DNA of 64,000 nt, taken from NCBI GenBank assembly GCA_963575745.1, contig CAUYUJ010014360.1, forward strand, positions 1,070,981 through 1,134,980, written 5' to 3'. Positions 12,514-24,135 of this stretch are shown one piece after another. A model generated the notes under the pieces. That model did not search any database and was not told the DNA's origin. It worked only from the letters and a program-made list of their open reading frames with translations. Each line of letters begins with the position of its first letter. The stretch's first letter is position 1. The DNA is from Prorocentrum cordatum (taxonomy: Eukaryota; Sar; Dinophyceae; Prorocentrales; Prorocentraceae). Both the position numbers and the translations under genes were made by a program.

Positions 12514-14992
12514 CAGAGAGGAAGGAACGGTCGGACCTGGCAGAAGATGTTGCTGATGTTGTCCTCATCTTCTACCCTGAGCGGCACGCTGCCACTGACA
12601 CGCCGCGCCCGCCTCCTTACGACTTCCAGGCAAGGGTCAGGGGCCAGAGACGCGAGGCATCGCTTAACATCGTGCTGCGGATTGCGGTTGTCGGAGGGGA
12701 GATCGGGGAGGGCGCTCAGGCTGGTGAAATTGTCAACCATGCTCCAGAAGAGGGATTGCCTCCAGAGAGGACGGCTCCTCCACGCTACCACACATTCACG
12801 ATCATCTTCACAGGAAGTAAACAAAGCCATACAGTACTGTCCCGAAATGCTTTGGAACGACTGGCGGCCCGATACATAGCAGCCCGACCTGCGTGCTCGA
12901 GCGCCCGGGCTTGGACGGGGAAGCCGAGGGAGCGGAGAGAGCAGAGGAGGGACGAAGGCATGGCGCTCCGCGGTGAGCACACGGCACGTTGCAGCGCCTC
13001 GCGCTCGGTGCGAAACACCACTGGAGTGACAGGGCAGAACTGAGAAACATAAAGTAAAACAGACAAGGCCATCGTGTTACGTTGGCTGAGAGTCTTCTGA
13101 AACCCAAGGCCGAGTGCCCGCACCTGCTGCGCACGGGCTTGAAACTTCGACAGTGGGGCCCGCCACGCTTCAAACTGGCACCCGTACCCGAGGACCACCC
13201 CGAGGTACCGCCCATGAGGGATGATCACAACGGCCAAATCAGGATACCCGCGCAGCGCCATCTCTCGACAGAAAGCTTCTGGGGAGAAATCGCCGAGAAG
13301 AATTACCAAGATTTTTGCTTCATAAAGGGCGAGGCTGAAACTGGAGTTATCCAGGACCCAAATGCCCAATGCCATGGCGAGACTCGTAAAAATATCCCCG
13401 GCCGAGAGACCTACGTCATCTGCGAAAGCCCCAATGACTACGAGAGAGGCGGGCATACGCAAAGTGTGCATGCGAAGGACGCCGTCAATGCAAAGGGCGA
13501 ACAGACTCCAAGAAAGGGGGCATCCCTGTTTGATGCCACGCCCTACTGAGAATCCAATCCCAACGCAGCCACTATGCCTAATTTCGGCCCAGACGTCCTG
13601 GTTGAGAGCCCAGATGGCCTCGATGACATTCTCGGGGATTTGCATCACCTCCAGAATCCAGACGATGGCATCGTGATGGAGGGGTTGGAAGGCGACGCGC
13701 ACCTCGAAGAAGGCCATCCCCGTCTGGGCCATGCCGTGCTGGCAGAGCCAGTGCAACGCCTTGGCCTCCAGGTCAATATTGTTGCTGGCGTAAGTGCGAC
13801 CAGGCACGAAACGCAAGTGATCGTGACGATGTACGACAAAGGCTGGTTGAGCGCACAGGAAACAGCCTTGTTGAAGGAAAAGGAAAGGGTAATTGGCTGG
13901 GTCCCCTCGGCAGTCCGTTTCACAAGAACCTCGTCCCCCAGGCAATCCCCCTTGGGCAGGAAGATCGCGATGCCACAGTTGAACCGCTCAGGGGCTGCCC
14001 CGTGGGTCATTAGCCTCTTCTTGTACACAGCGCACAGGGCTCCCATGGCGACTGCACCCCCGGCGGCCCAAGCAGAGTCGAGGAGCCCGTCGGGACCTCG
14101 ACTCGAGTCACGCTTCGCCCGAAGGAGTTCCACGAAACCATCAGGGCATGGGGTCCACGCGGGGACGGGAGGGCCAGAAACGATTGTAATCGCGTGGCTG
14201 TGCTCGCACCTCATCATCCCTAGGACGGCCACGGTGAATGTCCCCCCAGGGGCGGGCCAGCTCAGCAGCAGCTCTCCGAGGACCAAAATGGCGTCGCCCT
14301 GACGGTCAGAAACGGCCCCAAGAGTGGACGTCATCCCACGCTGAGCCCCAGCGGATCGATATCGATATCACTGGTTAACTCTGGCGATCTTCCTGGCCGT
14401 GGGAAGGGAGTCGTCACGCTGCACCTCACCAATACCGTGATCGACGCTGGCACGCTGCTGCATGCTGAGGCAAGCGTGGAAGCTGGCAGGTGCTCCCTTC
14501 GAACAATTTGCCGAGAGGGGGGGGGGGGAACGCCCGGCAAGCACGCACCAGCACGGAAGCCTTCGCAGACAAGGCGGCCCGGAGTGCGGCCAAGGCCCAG
14601 GAGGCCCAGGAGGCAGGAGTCCTCGCCCCTCACTGTGCCTCTTCACCTCCTTCGCTGCCAACCGTAGCGCTTCGGAAACTTCCTGCAAGGCAACATCAGG
14701 GTCCAAGGAGATGTGAGATGGATTGCTCATGATGTTGGAGAAATAGGGATCCATGCTGGTACTGGCGGATGTCGTCCAGACTGCCCCGATGTCTCGGCTG
14801 AGCCAGGTGCGGCTCCGAGAGCGCAACGGTGCAGATGGATGGGGACGTCGTCCGAGAGCACCGTTAAGTCCATGACGTTGCCAATGGTCCTTGACTCCGG
14901 GTGGAGGTCGGCGAGGGCACCAGAGGGAATGGACACGTACATCTGGTCGATCCTGCCCCTTGATTTGACCTCCCGCCTGCCCTCGATGATGC
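12005..14992 (-). pseudogene. Decayed LINE polyprotein: endonuclease end, reverse transcriptase, C-terminal part
   Basis: The 5' end in the element's own direction shows the tail of an APE-type endonuclease: GRIDQMYVSIPSGALADLHP, then SDDVPIHLH where SDH is normal (about 14960-14840). The fingers follow at 14300-13800 (RDSSRGPDGLLDSAW; AIFLPKGD). The palm at about 13830-13100 contains FFEVRVAF (the usual catalytic Asp appears as Glu), GRGIKQGCPLSW and AFADDVGL (the DD pair kept). The C-terminal frames to 12005 are split by a (TC)n microsatellite at about 12476-12506. At least three frameshifts are needed to join the pieces. A (TCC)n array at about 14993-15040 cuts off the 5' end. Such proteins nick target DNA and copy LINE RNA into it; this copy is dead. 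Confidence 0.75.
12476..12507. repeat. GA microsatellite inside the LINE relic
   Basis: A run of about 16 GA units (TC on the coding strand) interrupts the C-terminal part of the LINE and adds a Ser-Leu run in translation. Confidence 0.9.
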
Positions 14993-15048
14993 GGAGGAGG
15001 AGGAGGAGGAGGAGGAGGAGGAGGAGGAGGAGGAGGAAGAGGAGAAGG
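14993..15048. repeat. GGA trinucleotide array
   Basis: A run of about 15 GGA units lies at the point where LINE endonuclease similarity stops. It is one of few arrays with the purine strand on the plus strand. Confidence 0.9.
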
Positions 15049-15309
15049 ACGACGACACTGAAGGAACGAATGGTTGGCATGAACCAGATGAATCCGCGAA
15101 GAGACGTAGCTGACACTGATCTGGACACTTCAAACCATAACTATGCATATGCCCGTGCGGAATGGGGAAGCTCCTTCCTGGCATCCTGAAATGCCACTCG
15201 TCAAGCAAGCACGGTTTAGCAGAAGTGTGAAGGAAACGGTTCGCCCCACTACCTCGTCACCGTTACCATCGAGAGACGACCGACAATGGTACCGCTACTC
15301 CTCTTGATC

Positions 15310-15455
<146 letters not shown>

Positions 15456-16679
15456 GCCATGGTCAGCATGATCAGCATAATTACTCAGATGACCTTTCAG
15501 CCCAGGGCGGGGTTGACGGGAAACGGAGTGGGCCAAAGCACGACCTGCTGGCACGCTCTCGGATGCCGAGGAGTGCGCTGCGCTGCCGCCCTCGACCCCC
15601 TTCTCCTGCGATCCCCGCGAGCTGGAATCGGCGGCCGATGCAGGCAGAAGCCGCGGCGCGACCCTGCGATTTCGCAAGGAACGCCTTCGGGCCTCCCTCG
15701 GAAGCCCGCGAGGTCGGAACCCCAGGCCCCGCCCGCCCCCCTTGGCCCAGGCGCACGAGCTTCCCGAGCTGTGCCCAGCCGCCGTGGCGACGGGGGGGTC
15801 CCCCGAGGGAGGAGCACCGTCGTCTCCACTCGCCCCCGCCCCCTGACTCCCGCCGACAGCACCACAGACGCCGCGCTCGCGACCCCTGCCTGAGCGGGCG
15901 CAGCACCTTCGCCGAGGAGGAGACCGCTGGCGCGGCGGCGCCTCCCCTGGGCCGACCCCGACCTGCGGGCGAGGACGGCCGAGCGCGCCGCCGCGTGCCT
16001 GGCCACGGGCCGAGGGCGCCGCCGCGTGCCCGCGTGCCGGCCGAGAGCGCCGACCACCCGCCAGGCCAGGGTTCCAGCCCTGCCCCGCCCGCGACGTGAA
16101 GGAAACCATAGCCCCGCGATCGTCGATGCGCCCCAGAGGCAACCCATGGCGAGGTGCCATCTTCAGGTTACCCCCTTTCCGAGGCTCACAGCACCAGGGC
16201 GCGCCCGCGCCGAGAGCGCCGCCGTGTGCCGCCCGCGGCGAGGGATGGCCAGCCGAGCGCGCGGGGGCGCTCTGCCGCCGCGCCGATGCGCGCGAGCACC
16301 TCCGCGCACCTCTGGTTCGCGCCCCGCCCGCAGCTCGGTCGCCTGCCTGGGGCGCGGGGCATCTCAGGCCGAGACCGTTCAGGGAGTCTGGATTCCGGCC
16401 TGGGCCTCGGACCCCGGGAGGCTCTGGAGATCGGAGCGCCGCCCTGGAGGTCCGACAGGCTCTGGCTCGGAGCGGGCGCGGGGCGGCGCCCTCCCCGAAC
16501 GCCGTCGGGCCCGCGCTCCCGGCGCCCCGCGGGCTCCCAGAGCTTCCCCGGCGCCTGGGAGGCCCACAGCCTGCAGGACGTCCTCGTCCACGCGCTGCTC
16601 TGCCCTCTCCGCCTCGGCAGGGCCGCCCGATCGAGCACGGGTTCGAGGTGGCTGCCGGCGCACCTTGGAGCGCGGAGTC
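15456..16679. other. Very GC-rich stretch without an identified gene
   Basis: All six frames stay open for long distances because the sequence is GC-rich and poor in stop codons. Translations are Arg, Pro, Ala and Gly-rich with no recognised motif. Decayed low-complexity retroelement sequence is possible, but there is no positive evidence. Confidence 0.35.
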
Positions 16680-16706
16680 GACGACGACGAAGATGACGAC
16701 GACAAC

Positions 16707-16737
<31 letters not shown>

Positions 16738-16740
16738 TCG
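16680..16740. repeat. GAC trinucleotide array
   Basis: GAC/AAC triplets produce Asp runs in one frame and Thr runs in another. Confidence 0.85.
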
Positions 16741-16877
16741 TTTGTCCCGAATTGGTCGTCGTGTCTTGTCGGGCTGCGGGCGGGCCAGCGCAGGGAGGGG
16801 ACAGGAGCTGCAAACGAGGCGGGAAGCTGCTTATTTCCGTGAGACGAGGAGATGGGGCGCGCGCGATCACTGAATCA

Positions 16878-17093
16878 CATTATGGCGTGACTGGCACAGT
16901 AACGTGAATCAGAAGACCGCCAGGCAAACTGGGATCGCTACACGAGCCGACCTGCCATAGGCAAGCTCATGCGGTTATAATGGCACATTACGGCGTGACT
17001 GGCACTGTAGGGTGAAGCAGAAGACCGTCAGGCAAACTGGGATCGCTACACGAGCCGACCTGCCATAGGCAAGCTCACGCGATAATAAGTGGC
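16878..17093. repeat. Tandem duplication, 2 copies of 108 bp
   Basis: The unit beginning CATTATGGCGTGACTGGCAC recurs exactly 108 bases later as CATTACGGCGTGACTGGCAC. Both copies carry the same ACACGAGCCGACCTGCCAT and GGCAAGCTCA stretches with only scattered differences, so the duplication is fairly recent. Confidence 0.9.
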
Positions 17094-17299
17094 AACCGAG
17101 GCGGGAAGCGAAACAAACGCAACAGGAAAAGGGAAGCGGAGAAGACAGCTGAGAACCAGGAGAGGGGGCACACGAGGAAAGACGAGGAGAGAAAGCGAGA
17201 GGAAGCGGCGAGAGGAGTGGCAGTGGAGCCGAGCACGACGGGGAGAGGGGATAGCGGTGGAGGGCATGGCACAGAGGGGGGTACTCCCGAAACGAGAAG

Positions 17300-17637
17300 G
17301 AATGCGAGAACGGATAAGATTCAGATCCTTCTTCAGCATCTCTTCGGTGTCCTCTGAGCTGTCTGTGGTGAACGTGAGGCCAGAATTGAAGCTTTCGTTG
17401 AAGCTGAGGAATGCCATGGCTTCCAGGCCCCTCCCCTGCCCAGAGCTGCACAACAAAGTTCTCCTTACCCAAACGCATGACATACTGGATTGGATGGCGA
17501 GTGGCCATGGTTACGTCATCGATCGCTTCTCTGTTCACTATCAAGAACTTCAACCAACAACACTCCTCGAGGTATTCCTCGCCTAACTGCTGGACAACCC
17601 TGCCCCTCCCACGGTGGCTACAGGCTACACAACGCAA
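17300..17637 (-). CDS. Possible exon or protein fragment, unknown function
   Basis: The minus-strand frame from 17637 to about 17420 reads with normal amino-acid balance: VVQQLGEEYLEECCWLKFLI, then DDVTMATRHPIQYVMRLGKE. An adjacent frame from about 17420 to 17300 reads MAFLSFNESFNSGLTF and EDTEEMLKKDLNLI, so the two may form one sequence broken by a frameshift. I recognise no family. It could be a host exon, a retroelement piece or chance. The start is unknown because no convincing ATG context exists. Confidence 0.25.
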
Positions 17638-17640
17638 GTA

Positions 17641-19829
17641 GCAAGTGGAGGCTCTTACAAGAAGGCGAATGGCTACCCCAGCTTTGAAATCTGGTCAACT
17701 TGAGCAGACAGCGGTGGAAAATAAAAGAATCATCACATGACCAAGGAAATTTCACAATTGCACAGAAATGCCACGTCAGCAACACTGTCAGGCTATGTTC
17801 TTCAGTATGTAGCTGTTGCGCACACGCACCGCCACACCAAAATCGTACGAGGTTTCACCAAGGGTGCACAAACTACCGCATTCAGCACTCAAGAGGTCAA
17901 TGTTTGTCTCCGCGGTGCACAAGCTTCAGCTTAGGGCCACCGACAATGCACAATCTTCAGCTTAGGGCCACCTAAACACGACCCCCGAGGACAGAAAGCA
18001 CTTCATTTTCAGTTCGATTGTCGCTTGTCCCGTGCACATACTATATCACCAGCCCTATAAGCATTCAGTTAGACGAAACCAGCTGCCTGCCATCACAGCG
18101 ATTAAGCGGTAGCCGGCAAAGGAGCAGGCCAAGATATTCGAACGGGGACGGAAGCTGTAAGAGGAAATATGAGCATACAGACTCAGCACCTTTTTACCAT
18201 ATTATGTTCCCCTGCCCCTTGTAGATCTAGACTACTAGCATAGCGATGGAATGGAGCCGTCAATATACGCGACCCCCTGGAAATTGCACGCAAGCAAGGC
18301 GCTTGCGATGTAGCAGCGCTCCATTGTTTGCAGGCAAGCATCTTTCTGGAGCCCGTTCGACGCATCAGGAACATATTGGTTTCTTGTTGGCAACATTAGT
18401 TCGACCTCTGGGCATCGCGGGGCCGCATGCGAGCCATTCTGTGCGTCTGGGTCATATTGAGAACACGTGGGCGACTCTGGAACGTCACAAAAAATGATAT
18501 TTGTTACAGGGACAACTATTACTTCCGCCAGCCTGAAAATCCCGGATGCATTACTTTCGCTGGCTTCCGCCTGCGGAGCCCCAACTGTTTTATTTCCACC
18601 GCCGTCCGCCGAGGGGTGGAACCACTCCCGATTTGCTTCCTCTGGCTTCCGCCGGTCTTCCGCTGACTTCCGCCGAAGAGAAGATGTCAACTCCTTCGAT
18701 CCTCGAAGGCGATGCCTTTTTAGGGGCGCCTCACTAGGGGGCGTGCTTGGAGCTTGCTGGGACCATGTTGGCCAACATTTGGACCATCTCGGGGCGCGTG
18801 TTGGCAATCCACCACACCGTGCCCTCGGAAAGTGCGGGCGTCCTTGGGGGGTAAGATCGCGAGACCGGCCTGTCAAAACACTTGTTCCTTCAGCGGCGAG
18901 GCGGCGAGCTCCGCTCCAGCGCGACGCTAGATAGGGGCACTAACTAACGAATTGGCTGGCGAGCAAGGAGGGGGGGGGGACGGCCGCGAGGAAGAAGGGA
19001 CGCTCAGACGTCGATAAGTGCGACGATGAGCAGCTGGGGGGGCAGCAGCAGCCAGGCGCGCAGGGCCGGAGCGCGGTGGGCGGCCGTGGCGAACCATGGC
19101 GGCAAGGGTGGCGGGAGGGCGGCAGCCAGCGGCCGGAGCTGGCGGGCGGGCGCAGTGGGGCACCACGAGCGGCGCGCCGCGGCGCGCCGAGGAGTGGGCA
19201 CAGCTCGGAGCCGTGCGGGGGCAGGAGCAGCGGCCGAACTATCGAGCGCTTCGATTTTGAACAGCTTTGCACTTTTTTGTTGGACGAGGCTCTCGGAACC
19301 TCTTGCACGCGGATGGAGCAGCGGCCAGGTGGCTGGCAGAGGCAGGGGGTGCCGCGGCGTGACCGCCCGGGGCCAGGGAGGCCAGGAGGCCGGGAGCGGC
19401 GGGGCGCCGGCCCGTCGAGACACGCCTTGTGTGATGTCGCCTGCACTCGAAAGGTGGGGCGGCAGTGCAGCTCATGATGCACTAGGAATTCCAAGCAAAC
19501 CAGACGGAGCCACGAACTCCGACCGTAAAGTAGTGGTGGCAATGATTTGCGAGGGAGGGAGGGGGGAAGGGTCCCTCGGAAGGTCATCGTGACCAGCTCA
19601 CTGATCGGGCGTTACTTTGACGGGCTTGTTCTCTGGCCATGGCCACTGGACGTCGAAAATGTACAAAGAACATCATTGGATTTGCATGTCGCACCTCGGA
19701 CTTCAAGCATGGAACCTTAAATATCAAAGCTTCATCCTGGACTCTCAAAACCAAGGAAGCCATCAGGTGAGTCCAACATGCTACCATGCGAGTGACCTGC
19801 ATTGGTAGGGCGCGTGTCATTGAGAAAGC
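17641..19829. other. Long stretch without an identified gene
   Basis: Sequence from 17640 to 18950 is of mixed composition with only shadow frames. From about 18960 to 19440 it is GC-rich with G-runs. A phrase beginning CTTAGGGCCACC is repeated near 17932 and 17962. No coding homology, RNA gene or clear repeat family is recognised. Confidence 0.4.
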
Positions 19830-20220
19830 CGCACAGCTCTCAAAACGGACCCAGAGGCTCCCAAGACGGCCCGAAGACGGCCCAGGAGGGCCCCAGAGGC
19901 TTAGAAGACGGCCCAAGAGGCCCCCATGACGGCTCTAAGAGAGGGCCAAGACGGGAAACCTGAACTCAAATATCGGGTTTTCGGGGCGAAGACGCCTCCA
20001 GGACGCTCCAAGAGGCTCCCAAGAGGTCCCCAGGGGGCTTCCAGGACGCCCCAAGAAATCCCCAAAAGCCTCCAAGAGGCTCACAACAGGCCCCCGAAAG
20101 GCCCCAAGAGGTTCCCAAGAGGGTGAAAACACGCCCCCCGATGCGACAAAACAGTTTCCAAGAGGCCCCGAACCTGCTTCGAAAAGGCCCCCCCGAGAAA
20201 CCGACCACGAGATCCCAACG
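19830..20220. repeat. CCAAGAGGCCCC-type degenerate satellite, locus 1
   Basis: Short units of roughly 12-30 bases built from CCAAGA, GACGGCCC and GAGGCTCCC repeat throughout. The same family fills 33780-34550 and 57000-57245. The reverse strand translates to runs such as GASWEPLGASW in several frames, showing that the repeat itself keeps frames open. Confidence 0.8.
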
Positions 20221-20526
20221 AACACTCCGGAGGCTCTGACGCACAACCCAGGCACGGTGGTGGGATGGGCCGATCCGACGCCCTTTGCTTACTTGGGGCG
20301 GCAGTAAAGCCTTTGATGCAGTAGGACTTCCAAGTAAGAAAAGCCAGCCTGCCAGCAGGTGCCCTAGGAAGATCTCGCATTCCCCAACGACCCTGGGCAC
20401 CCAGCGGAGTTTGTGGGCTCCCCGCGAAGTCCAAGAGCGACCGAACAAGATGCCCTTAGATGCCTTGCGGCAGGATGTCTGCACGTATGTCTCTACTCTG
20501 TGGTAATACTCGGGCGAAGAGATTTA

Positions 20527-20659
20527 TGCACGTGCACCGATCCTGGCAAGGCCCATCCTTGACCCATGGTCGGTGCATATGCCTTCCTGGCCAAGGTAGG
20601 AGGGCGTATGCACCGATCCTGGGCTCAGGATGGGCCTGGCCAGAATCGGTGTATGTGCA
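20527..20659. mobile_element. Nested inverted-repeat (hairpin) element
   Basis: The left arm TGCACGTGCACCGATCCTGG (20527-20560 in full) pairs with the right arm at 20627-20659 (AGGATGGGCCTGGCCAG... GTATGTGCA). Inside them a second pair, GGTCGGTGCATATGCC (about 20568-20584) and GGCGTATGCACCGATCC (about 20603-20619), is also inverted. The whole 133 bases can fold into a long hairpin. It is a probable non-autonomous foldback element; no target duplication was seen. Confidence 0.6.
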
Positions 20660-21184
20660 TAGTTCTTTCTCTAAATACGCTACCCCAGAGAGTATCGAGA
20701 AGCCACGAAGAGGCCAGATGCGTCCAGAAACCTGGGTCCCCAAGCCCCGAGCTTCGACCTTCGGGGAGCGGGCGACACCAGGGGACAGGGAAGGGCGGGT
20801 ACCGGATCACCGTGCAGCGGCGGGAAGCGCGCACCTGCTGCGGCTCCAACGCGGCCACAGACCGCTCCAAGAGGCTTGACCAGCCGGATGCGGCTCCACC
20901 TCCCCCCCCAAAACAGGACGGCGCCAACTACACACCTGCTAGAGCCATCGCGCGCGCCACGCGCGCGCTCAGGTTCTGGTCGAGGACGAAGGCGGTATCA
21001 CGAGACTGGGGAAGAAGGAGGAATACACTCGAGAAGGGGAAAGCACTAAATGGACGCCGCCATCGCGGTGCAGCCACCGTCGCCGTCGCAAGCTTCTGGA
21101 CGCCTCTGGAAGCCAACACAGGCCGTAGAAGAGCTGCCTTCGTCCCAAACGTACAAACACGTCCCAAAACGTCGAAGACCACGA
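20660..21184. other. Non-coding stretch, nothing recognised
   Basis: The plus-strand frame is open but leads directly into poly-Arg/Val from the GTC array and has no recognised motif. Confidence 0.4.
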
Positions 21185-21955
21185 CGATGGTGACTTTGGA
21201 GGCCATGGAGGTCGTCGTCGTCGTCGGCGTCGGCATCGTCGTCGTCATACCTTTGGAGACCGTCGGAAGAAGTGGTCGGTGTCGTCGTCCTCCTCCTCGT
21301 CGTCGACGTCGTCGTCGACGTCGTCATCGTCGTCGTCGTTGTCGTCGTCGTTGTCGTCATCGTCGGCGTGGTCGTTCACCTCGTCGGCCTCGTCGTCCTC
21401 GTCGCCGCCGCCGCTGTCGTCGTCGTCGTCCTCGTCAACGTCGTCGTCCTCGTCGTCGTCCCCACCGTCGTTGTCGTGGTCGTCGTCGCCGTCGTGGTCG
21501 TCGTCGTCGTTGTCGTCGCCGGGGTCGTCGTCGTCGTCGTCGTCGCCCTCGTCGTCATCGTCCTCGTCCTCGTCCTCGTCGTAACTGTAGTCGCCGTCGT
21601 CCTCGTCGTCGTCCTCGTCGTCCTTTCGTCGTCTTCGTCGTCGTCGTCGTCGCCGTCCCCGTCACTGTCGCCGTGGCCGTCGGCGTCGCCGTCGCTGTCG
21701 TCGTCGCCGACGTGGCCGCCGCCATCGTGGCCGCCGCCGCCGCCTTCATCGTCGTCGTCGTCGTCGTCGTCGTAGTCGTAGTCGTCGTCGTCCTCGCCGT
21801 CCTTGTCGTCGTCGTCCCCGTCGTCCTCGGCCTCGTCGTAGATGTCGTCGTCATCGTCGTCCTTGTCGTCGTCCTCGTCGTCGTCCTCGTCGTCGTCGTC
21901 GTCTTCGTCGTCGTCCTCGTCATCGTCGTCGTCGTGGTCGCCGTCGTCGCGTTTC
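21185..21955. repeat. GTC (CGT) trinucleotide array with variants
   Basis: About 770 bases of GTC, CTC and GCC triplets encode Val/Ser/Arg or, on the minus strand, Asp/Thr/Arg runs. The long open frames across 20566-22443 and 21376-22812 exist only because of this array. Confidence 0.95.
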
Positions 21956-22485
21956 ATGGACGTTTGCGTAGGTTTTGGACGAGAGGCGCACCCCAGGGCG
22001 CTCGAAATGTCGGTGCAGGGGTTCCTCTCAGGGCCCTCTTGGAGTTTTTGGGGGGCGTCCCGAGCTCTCTGGGAAGGGGGCACTTGGGAGTATTGGGGAC
22101 CTCTTGGGAAGCCGAGCCTCTGGGGCCCTCCGGCGCCGTCTTGAAGCCGCCTTGGGTCGTCATTGAGCGCTCTGCGGCCGTGTCTGGACCCTCTGGGGCC
22201 CTCCGGAGCAGAGCTCCTTGGCGCCCTCAGCCGGCCCCGGCTCCCCCCCATGGGAGGTCGAGGGGTTGCGCTGGGCCGGGGCCTCGGGCCCCGCCTCTCG
22301 TGGCTGCCTCGGGCCCCTGGCTGGGGCTCCCTCGGCAGGAGCCTCCGGGGCCGTCGGTCTCTTCGGCTGTCGAGGAGCGTCGGGGCCCCGAGGAGACGAG
22401 GGCGCCAACCCCTGCAAAAACCGACGCTCAGAACGCGTATTGAGGGCGGGTGGCAAGGACGCAGGGCCCTTGGAGGCCGAAGCTG
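21956..22485. other. GC-rich stretch before the assembly gap
   Basis: The sequence is GC-rich with CTTGGG, CTCTGGGGCC and GGGGCC motifs similar in style to the CCAAGA satellite on the other strand. No gene is recognised. Confidence 0.35.
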
Positions 22486-22585
22486 NNNNNNNNNNNNNNN
22501 NNNNNNNNNNNNNNNNNNNNNNNNNNNNNNNNNNNNNNNNNNNNNNNNNNNNNNNNNNNNNNNNNNNNNNNNNNNNNNNNNNNNN
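22486..22585. other. Assembly gap of 100 N
   Basis: There are exactly 100 N, a placeholder length. The gap opens beside a CA/CGCA microsatellite, which probably broke the assembly. Confidence 0.99.
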
Positions 22586-22619
22586 CGCACGCACGCACGC
22601 ACGCACGCACGCACACACG

Positions 22620-22668
<49 letters not shown>

Positions 22669-22681
22669 CACACACACACAC
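22586..22681. repeat. CGCA / CA microsatellite
   Basis: (CGCA)n changes into (CA)n directly after the gap. Confidence 0.95.
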
Positions 22682-22724
22682 GTGCCAGTGCATGGACTCT
22701 TTCCTTCGAGCGCGAGGCAGAGGA

Positions 22725-22733
22725 CACGACGGT

Positions 22734-22764
<31 letters not shown>

Positions 22765-23080
22765 TCGCGGCGGTGACGGGGACGGCGACGGCCACGGCAA
22801 CGGCAACCGCAATGGCGACGGCGGCGGAAATGGTGACGGCGACGGCGACGACGACGATGACGATCACCATCAACAGCACGGCAATGGTGACGTTGACGAC
22901 GATGACAATGGCGACCGTAATGGCAACGATGCGGGCAATGGTGACGGCGACGATGACGATGGCGACGGCAAAGGCAATGGCTACGGCGACGACGGCGACG
23001 ATGACGACGACGACAACGATGACGACGACGACGACAACGATGACGACGACGACGACGACAACAACGACGACGATCACCAG
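22725..23080. repeat. GAC/GGC/GAT triplet array
   Basis: Triplet units of GACGGC, GGCAAT and GACGAC with point changes give Thr/Ala runs on the plus strand and Val/Ile runs on the minus strand. Confidence 0.9.
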
Positions 23081-23765
23081 AGAGGAAGGCGGGGAATGAG
23101 ACGGGCCTGTGATCATGTTGGCCGGCTCAATGGTGGAGCCGATCATGCCGAGCACGAGGTTGTTCCAGTACCTCGCCCCCGCAGCGCCGCGCTGTCCGCT
23201 GGCGGGAGCGGGCAGGAGGCCGCACGGCTGCCCCGAGGACACCGCAAAGGCCGTGGGAAAGTCCAGCGCGGATGGCTTGAGGCCCACAGATCTCAGGAGG
23301 GGAGAAAAAACACACACACACACACAGACACAACTGATCGGCGATTCCACAGACAATGTGGGAAAGTATGGGAATTGGGCGGGAAGACAGAAACCCAGAA
23401 ACTATGGAGGAAATATGGGCAATCCTTTTATCTGTGTGTATCTATCTGACTACCTACCAGACCACCCCAACCCAACCCGAAGACCCGAATTTGACCCGAA
23501 TTTCGGGTTGGGGGGGGTACGGGTTCCATGTGTTTTTTCAATGTTCCCCGACCCCCCCCCCAGTGGAAATCGAGGATAAATTTGGGCCTTCGGGTTGGGT
23601 TGGGGTGGTTTGATGGGTGGTGAATCTGTGTGTCCTTGGGCCCCTTGAAGATCACCGCTGCTCGGCGGCGGGCCCAGGGCGGAAGCGACAGGGGGCAGTG
23701 ATGGGCAAATTTTCCACCTCCACTACCATGTGTAGGACGGGGGAGAAGGGAGGATGAGGAGGTCT
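23081..23765. other. Non-coding stretch, nothing recognised
   Basis: A short (CA)n lies at 23310-23328. ACCCAACCCGA-like phrases near 23465-23505 face GGTTGGGTTGGGG near 23593-23609, so a loose inverted repeat of about 150 bases spans 23430-23630. No gene is seen. Confidence 0.4.
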
Positions 23766-24135
23766 TCATCCTCCTCCTCCTCCTCCTCCTCCTCCTCCTC
23801 TTCCTCGTCTTCCTCCTCCTCCCTCTCCTACATATGGTAGTGGTGGTGGAAAATGGGCCCGTCAGGCAGGTCTTCTCGGAAGGCCGCGCTTCTCGGAGGC
23901 CCTCGCGCCTCCCGAGGATGCCCTGCAGACCTTCCCCGAAGCCACAGACAGACTGTCGGAGGGCGCGGGGGCTTCTGCAAAAAGCCCCGCCTTCTGAGAA
24001 GGCCCGCCCCCTCCTCCCTCCTCCTCCCCGTCCTCCTCCTCCCAGTCCTCCTCCTCCTCCTCCTGCTCCTCCTCCTCCTCCGCCTCCTCCTCCTCCTCCT
24101 CCTTCTCCTCCTCCTCTCCTCCTTCTCCTCCGCTC
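23766..24135. repeat. TCC arrays flanking a CTTCTCGGAAGGC palindrome cluster
   Basis: (TCC)n blocks lie at about 23768-23825 and 24008-24130. Between them, 23866-24005 holds several short palindromes of the form CTTCTCGGAAGGC and CCTTCTGAGAAGGC. The same palindromes recur at 28340-28390, 30565-30615, 35435-35490 and 58890-59045. Confidence 0.8.

Noticed and set aside
17665-17680. Spliced-leader (DinoSL) relic
   Set aside because: ATGGCTAC-like phrases here and near 1307 share only a few bases with the leader and lack the diagnostic middle part on either strand.
20566-22443. 625-codon plus-strand open frame
   Set aside because: Most of it is Arg/Val from GTC triplets; the ends have no family-like sequence.
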